The notes under the pieces are model-generated. The model was not told the DNA's origin, searched no databases, and saw only the letters and a list, made by a program, of their open reading frames with translations. DNA of 64,000 nt from Halichondria panicea (lineage: Eukaryota > Porifera > Demospongiae > Suberitida > Halichondriidae): assembly GCF_963675165.1 (NCBI RefSeq), contig NC_087385.1, positions 5,987,912-6,051,911 of the forward strand, written 5' to 3'. The translations under genes were made by a program, and so were the position numbers. Shown piece by piece: positions 36,801 to 48,731 of the stretch (position 1 is its first letter; each line of letters starts with the position of its first letter).

Positions 36801-39800
36801 GGTGGACTCTGTCTCTGTGTTCAACCTTAAGGGAAAATGCAAGATCAAGGTAAGAGAGCATGAAAGACAGCTACTCATAATGTATTTGTACTCCTGGTAG
36901 CTATTTATTTCCTATCTGTTGTAGTCTTGGTGGTCATGTGAGACCTGCTGTGTGTATGTACTGTACCAGGAGTACATGGAGCAACTACATGTACTCCTGG
37001 TGTTGTATAAATGGCCATACCAGGTTAGGTTACAGTGATAAGTATATATCATCTGAAACTGATTGAATATTGAAGCTTGTACACACTTCCTTTCATAACT
37101 CAACTTATTGTGTACAGTTAGTTAATCATTGATTTTCCTTTCAGTTTGAGCCACCTGCCAATAAGGCCCCGCCTTCTGGTCAGTTAGCTAATCATGTAAC
37201 AAAGAAAAAGACAAGGAAGGCCAGCAAATCGAAAGTCTCGAGGAAAAAACTTCCCTCTGACGATGCTAGCGATGCTGGTATAGAGGAGGTCATTAAGAAG
37301 GTGGCCACTGAAAGTGTCTCATCAGAAGGAAGTTTGAAAGACGACGCTAAAGGCAGCCCCTCACCCGTTGAGGAGGATGCCAGGAAACTGGAGGACACTG
37401 TGGAGATTATCAACCGACGGCAGACAATAGACGTGGACAGCAAGGTGGGTGCCAGAGGAGGTACGACAGGCGTGGTGCAGCTCTAGCAATTAGTTTTTGA
37501 TTGAGCAATAATTATCCACCCACGTCGTATGTTTTTTTGCCTGATGTAATCAGAGGCTAATTTGCTTGAGCTGCACCGCGCCTGTCGGACCTACTCTGGG
37601 TGAGTGCTCTAGTGTGTGGCTGCTAGCTCACGTCGTGTGTCAATAGTAAGCTTTGTTAGTACAATTGCAACACTCTGCTTAGAATCATTGGTTTGGTTGA
37701 CTCAGCTTATTATTGTTAAAAATTTTTTAGTATAACTTTGTATAGTTGGTTGGCTGGCTATCTCATGCAGGACTCTGGTAGAATGAAGGCTAAAAAGAAG
37801 AAAGAGAAGAAAACACTGGGGGTGGAGCAGCTGGGGTTCGAGTACCAGGTGCGGAGTGACATCAGTCCAGAGGAGGAGGCTCAGAATAAAGTGTACGATA
37901 TTTTGCTGTGTAACACTTCAATGCAATTTTGAGATGCTATTTGGTTGTAGTGATGGTTTCACAGTTTGGTTGAGTTGCTATGGTGACGTTGAAAAAATCC
38001 TTAAAATATCTGAACAACCCAAAACATTTGTTCCTAAATGTCTCAGCTCCCACCCACACTTCCACACACTCACCTAACACACACACACACACACACACCA
38101 CACATACAGTCCCAAGTGGGTGCCAGACGAAGAGTATCCGTTTCAACCGCCGAAGCACCTGAGGGAAGCCATAGAGCAGTTTGAGACCTCTGAGGTGTTG
38201 GGACTAGTGCCACGCCCCCCTCCCCCACAGGCAGCTGACAAAAATGAAAACGAATATATATATTCGTACGTAATCTCTCATGTTACATGTAGCCTACTGT
38301 TATACCTTTTGTTGGGTAATGGTGACTTTGGTGATTAGTTGAAGTTATTTAGATGCTATTTGGTTGTAGTGATGGTTTCACAGTTTGGTTGAGTCACTGT
38401 AAGTGACATTGAAAATACTCAAAATATCTGAACAACCCAAATATTTACACAATGTAGTCCCTCCCTCCTCATCCCATCGTACCTCTAGTCTCGACATTGA
38501 TGAATTATTATTGTCATTGACTCTTGGCCAATCTTACACATTCATTTATCACATGGTTACAGCTTGTAGTGCTCTCTTTCTAGTATATTCATTAATCCCT
38601 GAGCAGCTGTAGCAGCCTAGAGACACACACACACACACAGGATGATTACATTATGTGTTGTTTTCTCCTCATTTGTTTCTTCCTCATTTTCCTTCAGTTG
38701 GTTTCGTGAAGTGTTCAAGAGTCACGGTGGACTGCTTCCAAATGATAAAAAACTCATCGACGCTCTTAATTTGCTCCCCGAAGACAAGAAAGGACTTATT
38801 GACAAAGCAGGGGGGCTCGAGAACTTTTTACTCATGTCCTCCCAGTTTAAATCCCATGGAGAACTTATTTGCTTGATTGAAGACTCGTGTGTCATTGCTG
38901 CATCGATTGATTCTGTCGCAAGTAGTTCAAGTAGTGGATTGAGCCCGGATAGCGATACTGGAAAGAATATCAAAAAGATAACATTGTCCAAAAAAATCGA
39001 AAAAAACAGTCGTTCGCAATCCTCCACAGAAGGTGAACTCTCCAAGTTCGAGGTGATGGATAAAACGGATAAAACGAAAATTTACGGCGAGGAACTGTCT
39101 AGTGGTGGAAATTCTTCTTCTAATTCTCCGCTCATCTCTCCGCGAGTTTTGAGTCCAGTTCTGCCCACTAAGACCAGGTCACGACCCGGCTCCGCCTCTA
39201 GCACAAGGAGCTCCACTGGTGACAGCGGGAAATCAGACCACCCTCCATCCAAATCTGTAAATGGAAAGAAGAGCAAAGAAAAGAAGAATAAAATTGAGCA
39301 GCGCGAAGACAAGGAGTGCAAAGAGACGTTTGGATTGACAAAACAGCCTTCGATCATCGCCACCAAACATTCCACGTCAAAGAGAGTGAATGGAATCAAG
39401 ACAGGCTCGTCCGAGGAGAAGCTGATGTCGGAATGGGACCGCCAAGTGGAGAAGGTCAAGTCTGAGTTGGTTACTGGGGGAGGACGAAAAGAATCGTGGG
39501 GGGAGCAAAAACCTGTTTTACCAGTCAATCTAGTGAGTGTTGGGGTGGATGTTCGGCCCCTGGTGACGGACAAGTGGGTAATGACCGATCAGATTGCCCC
39601 TGTGGAGAATTTCAAAGATCGCTTTGAGAATGTTTTGAAGGAGAAGACTGATCTTCAGATTAAACTGGAGGGGAGTGAAGACCAGAGGTTCAAGATGCAG
39701 CGTGATCACAAGAGGGAGCTGGACAGAGTGCAGAAACAATCTAAGGCCGAAGCTAAGGAGGTAGGTATATAGGTCATGTGACAGTAACAGGTTGTACCTA

Positions 39801-40755
39801 TACTGTAAATATGAATTGTGTCATTTCTTTATTTTGAGTACTGTGCTGTGTCCATGTGATTGTCATGTGACTGACAAGAATCCCTGTACAGGAATACCAA
39901 TCTAAGATCAATGATCTAGAGAAGAAAGTGTCTGAGGAGAGAGAGAGAGTTGGGGCAGAGAAGAAAGATCACTCTGAGCAGTCACGTTCACTCAAGACTG
40001 AGATCAAGTCCTTGTCCGACAAAATCGAAAAGTGAGACAATTGATTGCACACTGGCCATTGTGTGTATCTCTGTCGTCCATTGTTGTAGGATGAAGAAGG
40101 AGGCAGGAAAGAAGGAGAAGCAATCTGAGAGCAGCCTCGTACATACCAGGGCAGAACTGTAAGTTCTCTAATTTGTTGTTGTTGTTTTAAAAATTAAGCC
40201 CCGTGCTTTTTAGAATCCATTGACTATGCTTACTCCTCCCTCAGTGAGTACGTTTCTACTGAAAAGCGTAGGCTGGAGGATCGCTTGAGGGCACAGAGTG
40301 AGGCACAACAGCTGGCCGTCCGTCGAGCTGTGGATGCTGAGCTGGAGCTGCTCAGACTGAGGCGAGACACTGTGTTCAGGCCGGCAGAGATCCATTTGAG
40401 GGAGGTAGACAGAATAATGTAAGTGTGTATGTCTACACAGATACGTTATCCGTGAAAATGATCATCAGTGTTTTCTGAGAAGGAGGACTTCTACTAAAGC
40501 CTATTTTATTCATAATCATATAATTATTACATAGTAACGTTTCCTGTCCTTGCAGTATGAATGTACCAAAGGACAATGAGTATTTCCATGAGTGGGAGAA
40601 CTACAAGGGCAAGCTGAGGACTTCTCTGGACTGCTTTGTGGTATGTATGTTCCACTATAATTATAATAATTACTCTATAGTACCATCAGGTACAAACACA
40701 ATCTCAAGCCTAAACCTAGCCACTCATCCAATGGCTCTTGCTTCAACTACTACCC

Positions 40756-40827
<72 letters not shown>

Positions 40828-42291
40828 TGCGGTGCAGGATCAGGAGAAGCACATCAGAGCAGGAAAACCGCTGTCTGTGTTGGATCCCGTTCCCAATCCT
40901 GCTGTCCCCTTCCCTCAGGCGTTGGCCTCGTTCAGGATGCCATTCAGACCCCCCTTCATGCCCATGATGATTCGACCACCTGGGGTGCCTATTGATCAGC
41001 CTATGACACGCCCACCTGTACATGTACCACCCACTGGGCCTAATCCACCTGGAGCATTGGCGGTAAGGAGCACATAACATTTATTTTTATCAACTAAAAG
41101 AAATTGTTTGAGTCAATTATGATCTGTATAAATTATGCGTAATTTTTTTTCAGTCCTTCTATTTTCCATGCAGGATCAGCCAGCTTCTGTTGGTGGGTCA
41201 GCGGTGCTCCCCTCTCCTGTGGGGTCTGCTGTAGGATCTGCTGTGGGGTCTGCTGTGGGGTCTAGTTTGTACAATGACTCCTCCCCTGGTGCCTCTCTCC
41301 CTACCGATATCGAGGGATTAGGAGGCTCCAGGAAAGTGAGCAGCTTCAACAGGATCGTGGAGAAACTGGCACCATCTTATCCACAGTGCAGCAAGTGAGT
41401 GTGGTACACCTCGTGAGCCTATGTTGTAATTATAGGTTATGCATACCCTCTCCTTATTAGGCTTGTGTAGGAGGCTGTGTAGTCTCTAAGCTTGTGTAAC
41501 TTGTGTATGTACAGTGTACAAATGAATGTTATTTTGTCATTCAGGAGCGATTTCAAGGCGGTTCTACGTGAGGTACGTCGTAACAACGGTAACACACTCT
41601 CCGGCTTGTCCTTGGACAACATAGCCAGTCAGATCATGTCCATTCTGGACACACGAGCGGGGAAAACCCCCACCTCCTCAGCTACCACGCCCACCTCTCC
41701 TGGTCCCGGCAAACTCCTGGCAGCTGGGGGTGTGGTTTCGGGGAAGGGCAAAAGGCGACAGATGTCTAAAGGTCATCCAGCAACGGCTAGGAAGATGCTG
41801 CCCCCGGTAGCTGTTGCCGATCCACCGCCCAAGACGTCAGATATAGAGTACGATAATGATGGATGGTGCATCATCTGCTACGAGGACATGTATGAGGAGG
41901 ACTCGAGTACTCTCAACTGTGGGCACCGCTTCCACTCGGATGTGAGTTAATCCTATGATCACATGTGATACAGTAATGGAAGCCTTGCATAGTCAATGTC
42001 CCATTGTAGGCTAGTAATACACGAGCACGAGCATCTGAGAATGCTTCTTTAGGGAGTGTTGTATGAGATGGATTTTTAACTAGGATATAATTATAGGTAC
42101 CTGCAGTAGATTGGTACAGTAATGTATGATGCTCTCCCTGTGTACCCACTGTATGCTACAGAGCGATTAATTATAACCTCTCTCCCTCTCTCTCCATGCA
42201 GTGTATTCGGTCGTGGTTCAACGAACAGAGCACATGCCCCACATGCAGAAACCACTCCCTCCTGCCGGACGAATATCCCACTCTTACTTAA
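30977..42291 (+). CDS. TTC3: TTC3-like E3 ubiquitin ligase (TPR, Zn-binding region, coiled coil, RING-H2)
   Basis: 28 exons: 30977-31036, 31750-31858, 32088-32250, 32985-33048, 33392-33522, 33654-33742, 33831-33913, 33979-34073, 34162-34224, 34441-34628, 34691-34707, 34892-35032, 35226-35321, 35780-36016, 36204-36321, 36650-36849, 37145-37444, 37771-37892, 38110-38265, 38698-39760, 39892-40031, 40090-40158, 40245-40418, 40556-40640, 40826-41062, 41174-41394, 41545-41941, 42202-42291; 1635 aa, phases close. TPR-like helices about 233-345 (HREAIEEYSTAIV, YTNRALAYMELKDY). A Cys/His region about 520-600 (CSIAYHPTCWRRF, CPTPDCAG) matches TTC3. Then a Lys/Ser-rich linker, a coiled coil about 1150-1300, a proline-rich stretch, and a C-terminal RING-H2: C1582, C1585, C1599, H1601, H1604, C1607, C1618, C1621. 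Human TTC3 ubiquitinates phosphorylated Akt; an AKT gene lies 20 kb away. Exons 2-4 are least certain. Confidence 0.88.
33150..33345. repeat. TGTG/GTGGG-rich array in TTC3-like intron 4
   Basis: Irregular repeats of GTGTGTATGTGGGATGG and GTGTGTGGGCTTG. It is open in several frames on both strands, giving low-complexity ORFs that should be ignored. Confidence 0.85.
34691..34707 (+). other. 17-nt microexon of the TTC3-like gene
   Basis: TTCCTGAAAAAGTCGAG lies between the CTGCTCAG acceptor and a GTAAGC donor. It is needed to move from phase 1 (end of the 34628 exon) to phase 0 (start of the 34892 exon) and adds FPEKVE across the junctions. Confidence 0.75.
35091..38441. repeat. Three copies of one dispersed repeat in introns of the TTC3-like gene
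   Basis: Copies at about 35091-35156, 37932-38024 and 38351-38441, all in the same orientation, share TTGTAGTGATGGTTTCACAG and end near CTGAACAACC. The last two are nearly identical and also share AGATGCTATTTGG. They carry no ORF. Confidence 0.8.
38588..38639 (+). repeat. CCCTGAG-AGCTGTAGCAG element with CA tail, copy 1
   Basis: ATCCCTGAGCAGCTGTAGCA is followed by a CA tail. A second copy with the same layout lies at 47407-47462 in the RhoGEF gene, suggesting a small mobile unit that carries or seeds a CA microsatellite. Confidence 0.55.
40759..40824 (+). repeat. (CA)n abutting TTC3-like exon 25 acceptor
   Basis: 66 bp of uninterrupted CA ending in the CAG acceptor; exon 25 starts at 40826. 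Confidence 0.9.
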
Positions 42292-42790
42292 ATAACTCTA
42301 ATCTAATGTCTGCAACAAAACAGTTTTTATAACTTGACCTTGCACGATTTGTTAACAGCTCACTATTGTATTAGTTGCCTACATCTCATCTGTATTAACT
42401 ACGCAGCGTTTGTGTTAATGTTAAAGATGATTTATAATGATAATTGTTATTTCTTGTTGTTAGATCTCAATGGGTAAGCAATTATGATTGCATGCTTTTT
42501 AATAGCTCAATAACAATGTTGTGACAGGAAATGGGTGAGTGGAATGCAAAACTTGCAGGTCTTTTATATAGGCTGCACAAAATAGTTATTCGCATGTGCA
42601 AAAGTAGTATCTTGCAGAAGCTTGCAATCGAGGCTAAACCTGGTTGATGAGTAACTCTCATTCTATATACTGCACTGCAAATCCATTAAGCAATCTTCAA
42701 ACATTAATTTAATTATTATTGAAACACTCATGTATACTTGCAAGGCACAAACATCTAAATAAAATAAAAAGTGCAATAAAAAATAAACAG
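42292..42790. other. Convergent 3' region, TTC3-like gene and RhoGEF
   Basis: 499 bp between opposed stop codons. Plus-strand AATAAA-type hexamers cluster at about 42757-42786, almost touching the RhoGEF stop, so the TTC3-like 3' UTR may run nearly to or into RhoGEF coding sequence. A short ATCGAGGCTA match to the AGCCTCGA family lies at about 42628. No further gene seen. Confidence 0.4.
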
Positions 42791-45700
42791 CTATAAATCT
42801 GAGCCCTGGTAACCAGGGGAATCAGGCCTGCTACCAACGTCACTGTTTATTGAGTTACTAGTGCTCCTTCGAGACAGAGAGAAAGTGGGGATAGAGTCGT
42901 CAGTTGAGTCTACTTTAGAGGGCTGCATGCTGTGTTCAGAACTGGTGAACACCTTGACAGTATGTAGGGAGGAGGGAGAATTGTGCTTCACAAGAGGCGA
43001 GTTGTTTCTCTGCTGTGTTGGTGGATTTGATGGTGACCCAGAGGACTCCTCAAGTGGTGGTGAGAGCAACTCCTCCCTACCATTGGCTTTGGCCCGCGCC
43101 AATACCAGCGGAGACACCTGGGGGAGGGGGAGGGGGGAGGGGGGAGGGGGGAGGGGGGTGAAATAATGATACAGGAAATTATGTACAGAACACAATTGAA
43201 GGAAATGTACAGAATGCAAACTAAATCCAATTGAAGTGAGCCTAGGAACTGAGGCAAATACATAGTACAACCTTCAGTGTACAAGAGTGCCTAAGTGTTC
43301 TACGATAATCTGCTTCACAAACCTTTCCCTCTGTAACGACGGCCATGGCCTCTGTAAAGTGAGGGTCGCACAATCGAGGAGTGCTCACTTGAGAGTCGGC
43401 ATCTGTTATATCCCCCTCCATCCCGGGAGTAGGGGTGACACTCTCATCCCCCGAGAAAATATCAGGCGGAGGAACGATGAACAATAGGCCCCTGTCTATG
43501 GAGCTCCCACTGAGAGCTGAGGGGAGATCACTGGCTAGGTCGTCATCATCGCCACTCAGCGGGGAGACAGGCGACTGTGTGTGTGTGTGTGTGTGGAGAG
43601 GGGGAGGGTTGAAACAGTGTCGTGAGTATCAAGTGAGGAGGTACGTGTATTTATTAAGTTGCTAAAGTTAATTATGCACTGCATGTACAGTGCTAAAGCA
43701 GTGCAACACACATCACAGTCATTGAGGGTAGCCAATACAAAAAAGCCCACCCACACACACCAGCATGAGGTCGTCACGTAGTGCCTCGTCCACCTCTGGG
43801 ATAGGTGAGGGTATATTGACCATCTCTGTGGAACCTGCCACATCCCTACCACCCTCTGTCTCGCTCCTTAATTCTGTGCATGGGAGGGGGAGGGAAACTG
43901 CATCACTAAAATACTGACAAATATACTATATACTGAAAAATGCATACTATGAAACTAGAAATGAGGCAAACACACTGCTGTGTATAGTGTACTGTCAAGA
44001 GAAATATAGCAACAAGGCGAATTGCAACAGTTTTTAATTAATGGTGAAATAATATATAGTATATAATTATTGTACCAGTGTTCTACAGCAAATTTTCAGC
44101 TCTCACCTGATGGTATAAAGTTGTTTTGACTGGATGTTGAGGAGCTGCTGACACACCCACTAGAGGGTGTGGTCAACTCAAGGGAGGTGGTCTCTCCAGC
44201 ACTGGAGATGGAGTCAGATGTCAGGTCAAGGTCCAACGGAGAAATGCTACACGGGGAGGTATACATGTATAGAGTAATGACTAGCAAGGTTTCACTTCCT
44301 AAGTATACATACATGTACATGTATAGGGAAATCCTGATATAAAAGGTCAAAATGTCAATACTAAATAAATTTGTGGGAAAATTGTACACTTAAGTGTTCT
44401 CAAAAGAGGACGCTAACAGGCAAGCCCTAGGGGCATGCCGGTTGCTAACAGTACTACCTTGGTAGAGACAACACATTCATATTATTTTGAGCAAGTATAC
44501 TGACCTGGCAACACTTGCTTGGAAGGACTGTCCACCGCCAGACATGATGAGCAGTTTAGAGAGATTCTTCTGTAGTTCGTGTATGATGTTGGTGAGGCGA
44601 TACTGAGTGTCAGTAATGATGCCCTTGGTGGGGTTGGGCACCATGATGTGGGACACTGCTGACGTTATGTCTCCAGCTGGGGTGGGGGTCAATATAGTGT
44701 TATATGCTACTGACACTATCACAGTCAGTGGAATATTGTGTATGTGTTAAAAAGAAGTTTACAGTTTATAAGGACGCTGAAGCATTAAACCCTCGGGCTG
44801 ATATAGGAGAAACAACTGTGTACAATGCATGACAACTTATCAACTAAAGCCGTACCTAATTCGATGGTGTTAAAGATGATTCCCTTTGACGGTGGTTGGT
44901 CCTCCTTAGGCTGGGGAGTAGTTCTCTCACTCACTCTCACTCCTTGCATGGCTCGCAGTATCCGCAGTTTGTCCTCGTGAAGCTTCTTCATATCCTCATC
45001 AATCTTGTTGAGTTGTTCTGGCAATGGAGAGTATACGATGAAGAAGCTAGTACTTACAGGTTATAAAGCTACCATATGAAACAAGACTGATGAATTTGAC
45101 AAGACACAGAACATTTGCAATCTAGGATTCAGCAATATTATTATGTAAAGGCAAAGGTCTTTAAAACGCTACAGAATACAAGTAATGGGAGCTGGATTAT
45201 TAGGAAATTGCAATTAAAATCACACAACACCTAAAAAGACAAAGCTTATAGGCTTTGGTTTCTCATGGATATATAGTATGCATGTACAGTAGTACTAGGC
45301 CCACCTCTTGGGTTGAGATGCATGGTCATAGCTGAGAGACCCAGCAGCACCTCATCTTCCACGGGAGAGACTGGCAGATCAGGTGAGACAGAAGTGTCCT
45401 GGGGGCCCATGAGCATCGCTCTCTTGATGGAGTCCTCCCATCTGTGTGTGTGTGTGTGTGTGCATGTGTGTGTGTGCATGTGTGTGTGTATGTGTGTTTG
45501 TGTGTGCATGCGTGTGCATATGTGGAGTAGGTTGACAGTGTAATGTGTGCAGCCAGTAACAGGGCAATGGATATTAATTTTGAGAGGGGGTAACTTACAA
45601 TAAAATAGGTAAGGATGGTCAACATAAGAAGCTAGGAAAGTGTGACTCACAGCTTCTTCTCTGAAGTGCTCTCTGCAATGAACTCGTACATCTGTGCCAG

Positions 45701-47904
45701 CTTCATGAGACTGCTGTTGTTTACTAGTAGGAATGTCCTACCACCTGTCAACACAAACAAAGGTCACCAGAGTTCATAGTAGCCATACACTCCAGATCTA
45801 CCTGACATCCACCCGTACAACACTGTCGGCTCTATATTGCGGCGTGAGTGAGCCCCCTCTACACACACACACACACACACACACACCTCTGTCAGCAGCT
45901 GCATGCCTCAGCAGACACTCCTGCAACCTGATGACTGGACTTAGCTCCTCCTTAGAGCCCGAGACATTGTCTACAGTGTGACAACAGTACAGGTACTTGT
46001 CTTTGTCCTCATTCTTCTCCAGTAGTACCAAGATGTCGTTGAACAGCAGGGCATGCAACTCTGTGCAGAGAGAATGGAGTGAACAGAATAGAGCTTACTT
46101 TAGCGGGTTATAAATTTCACCCGCTTGGAGAAAGTAAATTTCCTACTTGCACATTGTCGATCACGCGCTTCATATTTACAATCACTCGCTTAATATTTTG
46201 AACCCACATTTTCATCCACTTGTGTGCAAAATCCTAAAAGAAACCCCTGGCTTACAATAATGCAGAATGGTGGTGCAGTATTGCTATAGACAGAATGGCT
46301 ATTGCTATCTCACCTAGGACTTTCTTGTGTTGTAATCTCCATTTGAGGGATCCTTCACGAACCAGTCGTCTGTTCTTGGCACACAGATCCAGGGTCTGCA
46401 TGGATGTGAAGAATAATCTACATACAAAGTATCCTATATATTCTCACGCTACACAAATACGGTAGTCTCTAAGAGAACCGTTGGTTTTGTGTGTGTCCTA
46501 GCCCAGACCACACTAACTCTAGCATTTGGTCTGGTAATGCCTTATACATGTATATACAACTGCACCCCCCCCCCCCCGGTCTGGCTAACACCAGCAGCTG
46601 ACCTTGTATAGCTTGGCTATGGGGTGTTGAGTCTTGTCCATCCCCACATACTCTATCTTGGACTGGAGCTCTATCAACTTCTGCTGCTGATGAGAGATGT
46701 TCACTTGCCTGTTTACATGGGACAGACTTTTCTGTGGCAGAAATATAAGCAACAAATTTGACTGGCTATAATAATTTTGCTATACATGTAGATGTAGATA
46801 TACCCACATATGTAATGTACGTACACTGTAGGCAGTGAGGTCAAGGGTTTGATGTACATGCGCACTGTACTGTGTATATCACCATAAATGAAAGCTCAAG
46901 GGGTCTGAGGGGCATGGGTAAAGAGGGGGAGATCAGAGGAGGTACATGTAGCTAAAAGTTTTTGTTGTAAAATTATACTACTGAAGCATGATTGAAACTA
47001 AAGGCCTCCAGCAATATATGGACTACCGTAACTCAGTTAGAACTGTTACTGAAACACTAGATAGCAATAATGAGGTCAGATCTACTCATGTTTCAGGTTT
47101 CATAGCAACTACTTAGCATGGTAACAACAGGTACAACATGGCCGGGGACCATCTACGTGTAGAGCAGCGTGTATTAATAGATCCCGAGACAACCTACTCA
47201 CCTTGACGCAGGCAAGTGCAGTCTCTGTCTTCTCACACTCTAGCTTCTCAGACTCTGTGCACAAGAGAAATGAGGGAAATGACACATGCAATAGCACCAC
47301 CCAGAATAAACATTTGTGCGAACAGGTTATGCTACGCATTCACTGTAAGTCAAGCAAATCCATAAATTAAAATCCAAGAAAACATGACTAGAAGCCTATA
47401 GAAACTCTTCATTGATCCCTGAGAAGCTGTAGCAGTCTACACACACACACACACACACACACTATCGTATACCTCGCTTGCACATGTACACCGAGGTATA
47501 ATAATTAGTAGTTAAGACGGGCTAACTAACAATGCTCACCATCAAGATGGTCGACATCTTTCTTGTAAGCACGCACAATGTTGTCAATGAGTAGCTTGTA
47601 TCTGGTCAGCCTGTTCCAAGCAATAGGCATTAGGTCACTGAGAGTGAGGCGGTTAGAGAGAGGGTGGGACTCTTGGTTCTGTGGGGGGGGGAGGTAGCAT
47701 TAATCAACAGGCTACAGTTGATTGGGTATCTTCTTCAAAGATAGACTCATTATTAACAGTTGGTTGGCACATAGTTTACCTTGATGAAGAGGCGGAGTCT
47801 CTCATTCTTTCTCTTCCAATCCTTGAGCAACTTCTCGGCTTTAGGTTGGTTGGAGGCAAACACGGAGCAAGCGTGACACAGACGATCACCAGCGTTGGCC
47901 TCAA

Positions 47905-47946
<42 letters not shown>

Positions 47947-48657
47947 GGTGGGAGGTACACAATCGCCACAACAGAGGAAGGGCTGAGTATTAATTACAAT
48001 CAATATCTTAACAAAATGTACAGCCTGAAATAAGACGACTGACCCTTTGCAGAAGTAGGTCTGCGATGCTTGTGACGATACCGTCCTTGAGAGGAGCTAC
48101 CCTCTCCTTGAGCTGGGAGCAGAACCCACTGTGGAAGTGGATGAGCTCCTCTAGACTGGGGAACAGCTGCTCTATGTCCCGAGCAGGTAGGATGCCTTGC
48201 TTCTGAAGAGGAATCTTGTACATCTGCATGGGGGAGAAGGAAATAGGGATAATACTAATGTAGCGGTGTATATTATAGCTGTTAAAACTTCTCATAGATG
48301 TACTACATATTGGAAATGACATAGTTAGCACATCTAATATACAGTAGAGTAGAGTAGACTACTATACACACATATTCCTGGCACTCCTCCGTGTAAGACT
48401 ACTGGATATTGTGGTGAGGAGTATACTAATGGATGGCTGGTTATAAGCTACTGTGTACACGTGTATAGCTATTTCACTGATCACACGTACACATCTCATG
48501 ATCTTGAGCTTGTACAGGTGAGTTCTCTCAGTGTAGACCAGCTCACGTATGTACTCTTGTCGTTGTATCTCAGGGCGTCTCATGCTCTCCAGTAGCTCCA
48601 GTGGAGCCACCTCCGCCCATGCAGGGGGGGTCTCTCTGATGTGGTCATCAAGGAGCT

Positions 48658-48731
<74 letters not shown>

